Positions 5,887-11,105 of a DNA stretch of 11,105 nucleotides are shown one piece after another. The stretch is from an uncultured Bacillaceae bacterium (lineage in GTDB: Bacteria > Bacillota > Bacilli > Bacillales > Pradoshiaceae). The translations under genes were made by a program, and so were the position numbers. Each line of letters begins with the position of its first letter. Position 1 is the stretch's first letter. The stretch lies in contig CAJGCH010000080.1 of assembly GCA_904501845.1 (NCBI GenBank), positions 1 through 11,105 of the forward strand. Reading direction: 5' to 3'. The notes beneath the pieces were generated by a model that saw only the letters and a list, made by a program, of their open reading frames with translations, had not been told where the DNA came from and ran no database searches.

Positions 5887-5915
5887 TTTCCATTTTTCAC
5901 CCGAATGTTTATAAT
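5887..5915 (+). promoter_or_regulatory. Candidate sigma-A promoter of the rsbRA-sigB operon
   Basis: TTTCCA (5887-5892; 4 of 6) and a perfect TATAAT (5910-5915) are spaced by 17 bases. Transcription would begin near 5922 with a leader of about 80 bases. In B. subtilis a sigma-A promoter likewise drives the eight-gene operon from before rsbRA. A TTGACG at 5951 lacks a matching -10 box. Confidence 0.6.
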
Positions 5916-6004
5916 GTTCTTAGATATAAGATTTCTAAATTATTTATATATTGACGATTTTTTGGCATAGAGGTTAAGCATTAGATAACTTTAAGGAGGA
6001 ACTA

Positions 6005-6835
6005 ATGAATAAGTTTGTGCAAAATTATATACAAGATCACAAAGGAGATATCCTTCAGACCTGGGTTGACAAAATGAAAGAGAATGCAGATGAACGGGTA
6101 ATCAACGTTGTATCTGATCAAGTATTTATTCGGACAAGCAATGAATTCATTGAGGTGCTTATTTCAAATATCACCGACTCCAATGAAGAATTTCGCTCTA
6201 AACTTGGGGAATTTGCTGAGAAGATTATCCGTCTTGGCTGGCCGCTCACCTTTGTGAATGAAGGGATGAAGTTATTTAATATCGTGGTGACTGAAGGTAT
6301 GGTGGAAGAAGGCATCATGACGAAGGAGAACCAGCTGGAAATCGTCTTGGATTTTGATGAGTGGATCACTCCTTTAAATAATGAAATCATCAATGTCTAT
6401 ACATCCACTTGGGAAAGGACAGTTTCCCTTCAGCGTATAGCCCTCCAGGAACTCTCTGCGCCTCTTATTCCCGTTTTTGATGGAATTACGGTTATGCCTC
6501 TTATTGGAACGATTGATACAGAGCGAGCGAAGCAAATTATGGAGAACCTGTTGAGCGGGGCAGTGAGGCATCGCTCAGAGGTCGTGCTGATTGATATTAC
6601 TGGTGTACCTGTTGTAGATACAATGGTTGCTCATCACATCATACAAGCGGCTGAAGCGGTGCGCTTAATCGGAGCAAAGTGCATGCTGGTTGGCATTCGT
6701 CCGGAAATTGCACAAACAATTGTCAACTTAGGCATTAACCTAGATGAGATTATAACCAAAAATACACTGAAAAAGGGTGTAGAAGCTGCCCTCCAAATTA
6801 CAAATAGAAAAATTATAGAGATTACGGAGGAGTGA
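6005..6835 (+). CDS. rsbRA: Stressosome co-antagonist RsbRA
   Basis: A 276-residue stressosome protein. Residues 1 to about 140 form the divergent non-heme globin-like sensor domain that makes the turrets of the stressosome; a linker leads to a C-terminal STAS domain (about 150-270) that builds the core with RsbS. The two threonines phosphorylated by RsbT in B. subtilis, Thr171 and Thr205, correspond to Thr172 (GTIDTERA) and Thr206 (VVDTMVAHH). Length fits the B. subtilis protein (about 274). ATG 6005 follows AAGGAGG (5993-5999) at 5 bases. It is first in the rsb operon and its stop lies 2 bases before the rsbS start, so translation is likely coupled. In B. subtilis RsbRA mixes with paralogues RsbRB to RsbRD; none is in the window. 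Confidence 0.97.
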   Translation: MNKFVQNYIQDHKGDILQTWVDKMKENADERVINVVSDQVFIRTSNEFIEVLISNITDSNEEFRSKLGEFAEKIIRLGWPLTFVNEGMKLFNIVVTEGMVEEGIMTKENQLEIVLDFDEWITPLNNEIINVYTSTWERTVSLQRIALQELSAPLIPVFDGITVMPLIGTIDTERAKQIMENLLSGAVRHRSEVVLIDITGVPVVDTMVAHHIIQAAEAVRLIGAKCMLVGIRPEIAQTIVNLGINLDEIITKNTLKKGVEAALQITNRKIIEITEE

Positions 6836-6837
6836 AA

Positions 6838-7194
6838 ATGAGGATTCCAATATTGAAATTGCATGATTGTTTGCTAATCTCAATTCAATGGGAGTTAGAT
6901 GATGCGACCGCCCTCCAATTCCAAGAAGATTTATTACATAAAATTCATGAAACGAATGCGAATGGGGTCGTAATTGACCTGACTTCGATTGAGATAATTG
7001 ATTCATTCATCGCAAAGGTTCTGGGTGATGTAATTAATATGTCTAAGCTGATGGGCGCTAAAGTAGTGATTACAGGTATACAGCCGGCCGTAGCCATTAC
7101 ACTGGTCGAGCTTGGTATCACGTTATCTGATGTCATGACAGCTATAGACCTTGAAAAAGGATTGGAGAAATTACAAAAGGAACTGGGGGACTAG
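6838..7194 (+). CDS. rsbS: Stressosome scaffold antagonist RsbS
   Basis: A 118-residue single-domain STAS protein that forms the stressosome core with RsbR proteins and holds the kinase RsbT until stress. It is nearly identical to B. subtilis RsbS through LTSIEIIDSFIAKVLGDV; the phosphorylated serine (Ser59 there) is Ser56 here. The reading frame is open from GTG 6832, but ATG 6838 is preferred: GGAGG (6826-6830) stands 7 bases before it, whereas it would leave only one base before the GTG. The ribosome binding site is within the last codons of rsbRA. Confidence 0.96.
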   Translation: MRIPILKLHDCLLISIQWELDDATALQFQEDLLHKIHETNANGVVIDLTSIEIIDSFIAKVLGDVINMSKLMGAKVVITGIQPAVAITLVELGITLSDVMTAIDLEKGLEKLQKELGD

Positions 7195-7198
7195 CATG

Positions 7199-7600
7199 AT
7201 GAGTACCCAATCCTACGTAAAAATATTAAATGAGTGGGATATTGTTGCTGCCCGGCAAGTAGGGAGAAATGTGGCCAAGGAGTTAGGTTTTGGCACAGTG
7301 GACCAGGCGAGAATCACCACGACAATTAGTGAATTGGCGAGGAATATCTATTTATATGCAGGTCAAGGCGAGATTTGTATTGAGAAGCTTTGGGATAACG
7401 GCAGAACGGGCTTGCGTATTATTGCAGAGGATAAAGGCCCCGGTATTAGTGATATCAGGAGAGTGATGGAGGATGGCTACACCACTTCAGGCGGACTTGG
7501 GGCAGGATTGCCTGGGGTAAAGCGCTTGATGGATGAATTTGATATTGACTCAGAGGTTGGAGTTGGGACAAAGATTACGACAATTAAATGGATTCGATAG
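7199..7600 (+). CDS. rsbT: Serine/threonine kinase RsbT (stress switch kinase)
   Basis: A 133-residue GHKL-fold kinase. Under stress it phosphorylates RsbS and RsbR, leaves the stressosome, and binds and activates RsbU. The ATP-site motifs are present: N-box ISELARNIYLYAG with Asn49, the G1 box AEDKGPGI, and a glycine-rich lid GGLGAGLPG. The frame extends upstream into rsbS, but that part overlaps RsbS coding and is not conserved. Two adjacent ATGs (7196 and 7199) follow GGGGGA (7185-7190) at 5 and 8 bases; 7199 is preferred because it gives 133 residues and places MSTQS against the B. subtilis MNDQS start. Starting at 7196 would add one Met. The gene follows rsbS by 4 bases. Confidence 0.96.
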   Translation: MSTQSYVKILNEWDIVAARQVGRNVAKELGFGTVDQARITTTISELARNIYLYAGQGEICIEKLWDNGRTGLRIIAEDKGPGISDIRRVMEDGYTTSGGLGAGLPGVKRLMDEFDIDSEVGVGTKITTIKWIR

Positions 7601-7611
7601 GGGGAAGATGC

Positions 7612-8622
7612 GTGACGAAAAGAGAGTATTTGGAAAAAGATTATCGGGATGCTCTCTCGAAGTACTTAGCAGAGCAAACAGAACAAGCCTTGTATTTAGG
7701 GCAAAAAATCAGCAAGTCAGCTATGGAAAGCGATATATCCCCTGAGGAGATTATCAGTATTCATCAGAACGCACTGAAACAAATCTTTCCTGAACTCTCG
7801 AAGGACGAGATGCATGCTCTTGATTTCCTGCTTGAGGTGATGCTTGAATACGGTGTTGCTTTTCGTGAACTACAAAGCCTTAGGCATCAGCAGCGTGAGC
7901 TGAAAAGCGAAATGGAAATAGCAACGAATGTTCAGCAAACCTTGCTTGGCACGAATATTCCTGTTATCGATAACCTTGATATTGGGGCAATCAGTGTACC
8001 GGCTAAACATATGAGCGGCGACTATTTTCACTTTGTGGAAGATGAACATAAACGAGTAGCGGTGGCCATTGCAGATATTATCGGCAAAGGGATCCCGGCA
8101 GCCTTGTGTATGTCCATGATCAAGTATGCGATGGATTCCCTGCCTGAGAACCGAACATCGCCGGCGAGCGTTCTTGAAAGCATCAATAGAGTCGTTGAGC
8201 AAAATGTGGACTCTAGTATGTTTATAACAATGTTTTATGGGTTATATGACCCTTCCAATCATATCTTTACATATGCTTCGGCAGGACATGAACCAGGATT
8301 TTTCTACGATTACCAGGAGAACGAATTTAAGGAGCTGACAGCGAGAGGCCTCTTGCTGGGAGTGGACAAGCGAACGATGTACAAACAATATGAACGCAAA
8401 ATCGAAGTGGGTGATATGATCATCCTGCTTTCAGACGGCGTGACAGAATGCCGGACAAATGAAGGTTTTATTGAGCGGGATACATTGGTAGAGCTTATCC
8501 AAGACTCCATTCATCTCGATGCCCAGAGTATTGTTAATAATCTATATAAGAAGCTCGAAAAAATGCAGCATTTCCAATTGCGCGATGACTTTACCTTAAT
8601 CATTATCCGGCGTAAGTTTTAG
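7612..8622 (+). CDS. rsbU: PP2C-type serine phosphatase RsbU (environmental stress branch)
   Basis: A 336-residue phosphatase that removes phosphate from RsbV when activated by RsbT, starting sigma-B release. Residues 1 to about 85 make the helical RsbT-binding domain; the PPM/PP2C (SpoIIE-like) catalytic domain covers about 115-336. Metal-binding aspartates are visible: GDYFHF (Asp137), IADIIGKG (Asp155), LSDGVTE (Asp275) and RDDFTL (Asp325-326). The start is GTG 7612, with AGGGGGAAG (7599-7607) immediately upstream and an N-terminus aligning with B. subtilis RsbU; an in-frame ATG at 7588 lies inside rsbT and is less likely. It is 11 bases behind rsbT. Its last codons and stop contain the -35 box of a sigma-B promoter. 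Confidence 0.97.
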   Translation: MTKREYLEKDYRDALSKYLAEQTEQALYLGQKISKSAMESDISPEEIISIHQNALKQIFPELSKDEMHALDFLLEVMLEYGVAFRELQSLRHQQRELKSEMEIATNVQQTLLGTNIPVIDNLDIGAISVPAKHMSGDYFHFVEDEHKRVAVAIADIIGKGIPAALCMSMIKYAMDSLPENRTSPASVLESINRVVEQNVDSSMFITMFYGLYDPSNHIFTYASAGHEPGFFYDYQENEFKELTARGLLLGVDKRTMYKQYERKIEVGDMIILLSDGVTECRTNEGFIERDTLVELIQDSIHLDAQSIVNNLYKKLEKMQHFQLRDDFTLIIIRRKF

Positions 8623-8641
8623 ATTGGAGAAAAACGGGTAT
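8616..8641 (+). promoter_or_regulatory. Sigma-B-dependent promoter for rsbV-rsbW-sigB-rsbX
   Basis: GTTTTA (8616-8621; consensus GTTTAA, one mismatch) and a perfect GGGTAT (8636-8641) are 14 bases apart, the normal spacing for sigma-B. The -35 box lies in the last codons and stop of rsbU. Transcription would start near 8648-8650, about 37 bases before rsbV. B. subtilis has an autoregulatory sigma-B promoter at the same place. Confidence 0.92.
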
Positions 8642-8685
8642 CTATAAGAACGCTAAAGACATATTTTTGAGGAGAGGGTCAATTT

Positions 8686-9018
8686 ATGAATATATCTATC
8701 GATGTTCAAGATATAAACTCGGAAGTTCGTGTGTACGTGAAAGGTGAGATTGATGCTTATACAGCACCTCGTTTAAGAGAGAAGTTATACCCGCTCTCTG
8801 ATAAAGACAAAGTCGTAATGGTTGTGGACTTGTCAGAAGTGTCCTATATGGACAGCACGGGACTGGGCGTATTTGTCGGCCTGTTTAAGAATGTACGGGC
8901 ACATAATGGTGACTTCAAGATCATTGGGTTATCAGAGCGTTTGCATAGACTGTTTGAGATCACAGGACTTGCAGATATTATCCATATAAAAAGCCATGCA
9001 GAGGGTGGAACACAATGA
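8686..9018 (+). CDS. rsbV: Anti-sigma-B factor antagonist RsbV
   Basis: A 110-residue STAS-domain protein. Without phosphate it binds the anti-sigma factor RsbW and frees sigma-B; RsbW inactivates it by phosphorylating one serine, and RsbU (or RsbP elsewhere) removes the phosphate. The signature SYMDSTGLGVFVGL holds the phosphorylation site, Ser57 (Ser56 in B. subtilis). The N-terminal KGEIDAYTAPRLRE is typical. ATG 8686 follows a purine-rich stretch (GAGGAGAGGG, 8669-8678) at 7 bases. It is the first gene after the sigma-B promoter and overlaps rsbW by 4 bases (ATGA). Confidence 0.97.
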   Translation: MNISIDVQDINSEVRVYVKGEIDAYTAPRLREKLYPLSDKDKVVMVVDLSEVSYMDSTGLGVFVGLFKNVRAHNGDFKIIGLSERLHRLFEITGLADIIHIKSHAEGGTQ

Positions 9019-9488
9019 ATGAGACATATGAATACATTGAAATGAAGTTACCTGCCAAACCAGAATTTATTGGAATTATGCGATTGACGCTGTCAGGCAT
9101 CGCCAGTCGGATGGGTTTTTCCTATGATAGTATAGAAGATTTAAAGATTGCGACGAGTGAAGCTTGCACAAATGCTGTCCAGCATGCGTATAAAGGCAAG
9201 AATGAAGGGGAAGTCGTCATCGGCTTTGGTCTTTATGAGGACCGCCTGGAGGTTATGGTCGTAGATAATGGGCAGAGCTGCAACTTTGAAGAAGTAAGAC
9301 AAGGATTGGGCCCGTATGAAAGAGACCAGTCGGTGGAATTTCTTAGAGAAGGAGGATTGGGTCTATATCTGATTGAGACGCTCATGGATGAAGTTAAGAT
9401 ACATCAGAATGAGGGTGTGACAGTGTTCATGACGAAGTTTCTTGAGGGAGAGCAGGTGGAGAGTGATGCAGAGACAATCTCAAACTAA
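9015..9488 (+). CDS. rsbW: Anti-sigma-B factor and serine kinase RsbW
   Basis: A 157-residue GHKL-fold protein with two roles: it binds sigma-B to keep it from RNA polymerase, and it phosphorylates RsbV using ATP. The motifs are the N-box SEACTNAVQHAY (Asn53), the G1 region VVDNGQS (Asp84) and the G2 box REGGLGLYLIETLMDEV (Gly113 and following). Length is close to B. subtilis RsbW (160). ATG 9015 overlaps the rsbV stop (ATGA), and AGAGGGTGG just upstream (about 9000-9008) can serve as ribosome binding site. The gene overlaps sigB by 23 bases. This tight linkage should keep RsbV, RsbW and sigma-B in fixed proportion, which the partner switch needs. Confidence 0.97.
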   Translation: MNETYEYIEMKLPAKPEFIGIMRLTLSGIASRMGFSYDSIEDLKIATSEACTNAVQHAYKGKNEGEVVIGFGLYEDRLEVMVVDNGQSCNFEEVRQGLGPYERDQSVEFLREGGLGLYLIETLMDEVKIHQNEGVTVFMTKFLEGEQVESDAETISN

Positions 9489-10266
9489 CGAAGAAGCTAG
9501 AGCTCAAGCTAAGGAACAAGTCACTCAATGGATTAAGGCATACCAGGAAAATGGCGACCAGGAAGCACAAAACCAGTTAGTCCTTCATTACCAAGGCTTG
9601 GTTGAGACGATTGCGAGGAAATATTCCAAAGGCAAGTCTTATCACGAAGATATTATCCAGGTAGGCATGATTGGGCTGCTCGGTGCTATTCGCCGTTACG
9701 ATGATTCCTTTGGCAAAAGTTTCGAGGCATTTGCTGTCCCTACAATAATAGGGGAAATCAAGCGGTTTCTCCGTGATAAGACGTGGAGCGTTCATGTGCC
9801 GCGTCGAATTAAAGAACTTGGTCCGAAGATTAAGACAACGGTAGAAGAGTTAACCTCAAGTTTGCACCGTTCACCAAAGATAGAAGAAATTGCGAGATAT
9901 TTAGATGTTTCAGAAGAAGAAGTGCTAGAGGCGATGGAGATGAGCAAAAGCTATCAAGCCTTGTCTGTTGATCATTCAATAGAAGCTGATTCAGATGGAG
10001 GCACCGTTACGCTGTTAGATATCTTCGGCAGTATAGATGAGGGATATGAAAAAGTAAATCAACGCTTGGTGCTTGAAAAGGTATTGCATGTTCTGAGTGA
10101 CCGGGAGAAGAAAATCATCCAATACACATACCTTGAGAATCTAAGCCAAAAGGAAGCTGGGGATCGACTTGGTATCTCGCAAATGCACGTTTCACGTTTG
10201 CAGAGAAGAGCGATCAAGAAGCTCCAAGAAGCCATTAATGCGGAAAATTCGGAGTATATTCAGTGA
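9466..10266 (+). CDS. sigB: RNA polymerase sigma factor sigma-B (general stress)
   Basis: A 266-residue group 3 sigma factor directing the general stress regulon. Region 2 contains HEDIIQVGMIGLLGAIRRYD (from residue 60) and FEAFAVPTIIGEIKRFLRD, followed by WSVHVPRRIKELGP; region 3 includes the YQALSVDHSIEADSDG segment; region 4.2 is the helix-turn-helix GISQMHVSRLQRRA (from residue 236). These are nearly the same as in B. subtilis sigma-B, in keeping with the GGGTAT promoter found upstream. The frame is open from a TTG at 9442, but ATG 9466 is preferred: AGGTGG (9454-9459) stands 6 bases upstream and the length fits the 262-264-residue family. It starts inside rsbW, and its stop overlaps the rsbX start (GTGA). 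The N-terminal 25 residues are the most divergent part. Confidence 0.98.
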   Translation: MQRQSQTNEEARAQAKEQVTQWIKAYQENGDQEAQNQLVLHYQGLVETIARKYSKGKSYHEDIIQVGMIGLLGAIRRYDDSFGKSFEAFAVPTIIGEIKRFLRDKTWSVHVPRRIKELGPKIKTTVEELTSSLHRSPKIEEIARYLDVSEEEVLEAMEMSKSYQALSVDHSIEADSDGGTVTLLDIFGSIDEGYEKVNQRLVLEKVLHVLSDREKKIIQYTYLENLSQKEAGDRLGISQMHVSRLQRRAIKKLQEAINAENSEYIQ

Positions 10267-10868
10267 AGCATGAAATCCTTCGGGATCATAAAGTTGAGGC
10301 GATTGCTGCCCAGTCATCTAAGGATGGCAAGGCCTTATGTGGGGATGATTACTTTTTCTTGGTAACAGAGGATTATTTCATTTGTGTATTGGCGGATGGG
10401 TTAGGTTCTGGTGAGTTTGCTCATGAATCCTCCCGAGCGGTGACAGATGTGGTCCGAGAGTCCCATGGGGAAGATATAGATTTATTGATGGATTTGTGCA
10501 ATCAAGTTCTTCTTCAGAAAAGGGGAGCGGCTGTTGCTATCTTTAAGGTCTATTTCAAGGAAAAGAGATTCCGCTATAGCTGTGTAGGCAATATCCGATT
10601 TTATCTTTATCCGCCTAATGGGAAATTGGTTTATCCTCTCCCGGTAACAGGCTATATGTCTGGTCGGAAGCAGCGCTTTCATACACAGGAATTCTCCTAT
10701 GTCCCTAATTCCAGATTCTTAATCCATTCAGACGGATTTGAGATGAGAGGCACAAAGGATTTCTTTGGCCTATCGAGCTCGCTTGAAGTTTCGGCTAATC
10801 AGCTAGAACATGCGAATTCTGCTGCTTCAGATGATATAACATTTATATTTGGAAGTCTCCTGGTATGA
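10263..10868 (+). CDS. rsbX: Phosphoserine phosphatase RsbX (stressosome feedback)
   Basis: A 201-residue PP2C-family phosphatase. In B. subtilis it dephosphorylates RsbS and RsbR, letting the stressosome recapture RsbT and damping sigma-B activity. Metal-binding motifs are visible: GDDYFF, LADGLGSG (Asp45), HSDGFEMRG (Asp157) and SDDITFIFG (Asp190-191). Length matches B. subtilis RsbX (199). The start is GTG 10263, overlapping the sigB stop by 4 bases, with GGAG (10251-10254) 8 bases upstream inside sigB. As the last gene behind the sigma-B promoter its level rises with sigma-B activity, which gives negative feedback. The overall sequence is more divergent than that of the other Rsb proteins, as expected for this family. 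Confidence 0.95.
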   Translation: MKHEILRDHKVEAIAAQSSKDGKALCGDDYFFLVTEDYFICVLADGLGSGEFAHESSRAVTDVVRESHGEDIDLLMDLCNQVLLQKRGAAVAIFKVYFKEKRFRYSCVGNIRFYLYPPNGKLVYPLPVTGYMSGRKQRFHTQEFSYVPNSRFLIHSDGFEMRGTKDFFGLSSSLEVSANQLEHANSAASDDITFIFGSLLV

Positions 10869-10888
10869 ATCAAGAGGCTTCTTTTTTT
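10852..10888 (+). terminator. Intrinsic terminator of the sigB operon, overlapping the rsbX end
   Basis: GAAGTCTC (10852-10859) pairs with GAGGCTTC (10874-10881, one G-T pair) around a 14-base loop, followed by seven T (10882-10888). The rsbX stop codon (10866-10868) lies in the loop, so the 5' arm is rsbX coding sequence. Confidence 0.85.
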
Positions 10889-10968
10889 ATGCAGCGACTC
10901 GCCTTATTTTTCCAAAATGAGGAGTGTGGTACTATTAAGAGAAAGAAACAACAGAAAGGTTGGATTGC
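10889..10968 (+). promoter_or_regulatory. Upstream region of tex, weak promoter candidate
   Basis: Between the sigB-operon terminator and tex there is a weak sigma-A candidate: TTTCCA (10909-10914) with TACTAT (10930-10935; spacer 15) or TATTAA (10933-10938; spacer 18), each matching 4 of 6 bases. A promoter is expected because of the preceding terminator. The ribosome binding site AAAGG (10955-10959) precedes the tex ATG. Confidence 0.35.
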
Positions 10969-11105
10969 ATGAAATCCAGGGAGGAGCTAATACGTCTTAT
11001 TGCTGCTCAGGCTTCAGTTCAAGTGGGTCAGGTTGCAAATGTGCTGACGCTTTTAGAAGAGGGAAATACTATTCCCTTCATCGCTCGTTATCGTAAGGAA
11101 ATGAC
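10969..11105 (+). CDS. tex: Tex-family S1 RNA-binding protein (YdcI-like), N-terminal fragment (partial)
   Basis: The first 45 codons of a gene that continues past the window. The peptide contains QVANVLTLLEEGNTIPFIAR followed by YRKEM, the highly conserved N-terminal signature of Tex proteins (YdcI in B. subtilis). These are about 700-residue cytoplasmic proteins with a YqgF-like domain, helix-hairpin-helix motifs and a C-terminal S1 domain, which bind nucleic acids and are linked to transcription. Those later domains are outside the window. ATG 10969 follows AAAGGT (10955-10960) at 8 bases. In B. subtilis ydcI is also downstream of rsbX, but small genes separate them; here it follows directly. 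Confidence 0.93.
   Translation, partial: MKSREELIRLIAAQASVQVGQVANVLTLLEEGNTIPFIARYRKEM

Noticed and set aside
9442..9465. Upstream TTG start for sigB
   Set aside because: It would add eight residues read inside rsbW without a good ribosome binding site; ATG 9466 has AGGTGG 6 bases before it.
5922..10888. Enrichment of the toxin cleavage site UACAU in the sigB operon mRNA
   Set aside because: I found six TACAT sites (6400, 6935, 8268, 8481, 9033, 9400) in about 5 kb, roughly what chance predicts; none in ndoAI-ndoA is also unsurprising for such short genes.
1..11105. Mobile element, CRISPR array, phage or a wholly new multi-gene system
   Set aside because: Every gene belongs to a known family in an order close to B. 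subtilis. No transposase, integrase, regular repeat array or target-site duplication was seen.

Overview
The window looks like chromosomal core DNA from a low-to-medium GC Gram-positive of the Bacillaceae or a close relative. The evidence is synteny and protein resemblance to Bacillus subtilis: the order cshA end, rhomboid, acpS, ydcC, alr, ndoAI-ndoA, rsbRA-S-T-U-V-W-sigB-rsbX, then tex. Ribosome binding sites are strong and purine-rich, TTG and GTG starts are common, and promoters are sigma-A-like. The proteins differ from the B. subtilis ones I remember, so it is not that species, and I cannot name one. I see no mobile element, CRISPR array, tRNA, rRNA or clear foreign island.

Layout. Bases 2-193 are the C-terminal tail of the RNA helicase CshA, closed by an intrinsic terminator. 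UvsE (389-1360, +), a UV-damage endonuclease, runs convergently into a rhomboid protease gene (1367-1954, -). The rhomboid gene is divergent from acpS (2001-2360, +), with only 46 bases between their starts. Then come ydcC, a sporulation-associated lipoprotein gene with its own terminator, and alr, alanine racemase, with a good sigma-A promoter. Next is a two-gene type II toxin-antitoxin operon, ndoAI-ndoA (MazE/MazF type), bounded by a sigma-A promoter and a strong hairpin terminator.

From about 5887 to 10888 lies a complete general-stress regulon control operon. The upstream module (rsbRA, rsbS, rsbT, rsbU) senses environmental stress. RsbRA and RsbS build the stressosome; RsbT, a kinase, phosphorylates them, leaves and activates the phosphatase RsbU. 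RsbU dephosphorylates RsbV. The downstream module (rsbV, rsbW, sigB, rsbX) is the partner switch: RsbV without phosphate takes the anti-sigma kinase RsbW away from sigma-B, and RsbX resets the stressosome. A near-consensus sigma-B promoter (8616-8641) overlaps the rsbU stop codon and should give positive autoregulation of rsbV-rsbW-sigB-rsbX. Several downstream genes overlap by a few bases, and a terminator whose loop contains the rsbX stop codon ends the operon. The start of tex, an RNA-binding protein gene, closes the window.

I did not find a new multi-gene system; the main systems are known ones. The points most worth checking are small-scale: a hairpin over the uvsE ribosome binding site, the embedded sigma-B promoter, repeats around the toxin-antitoxin promoter, and the apparent divergence of the antitoxin DNA-binding half beside a conserved toxin.
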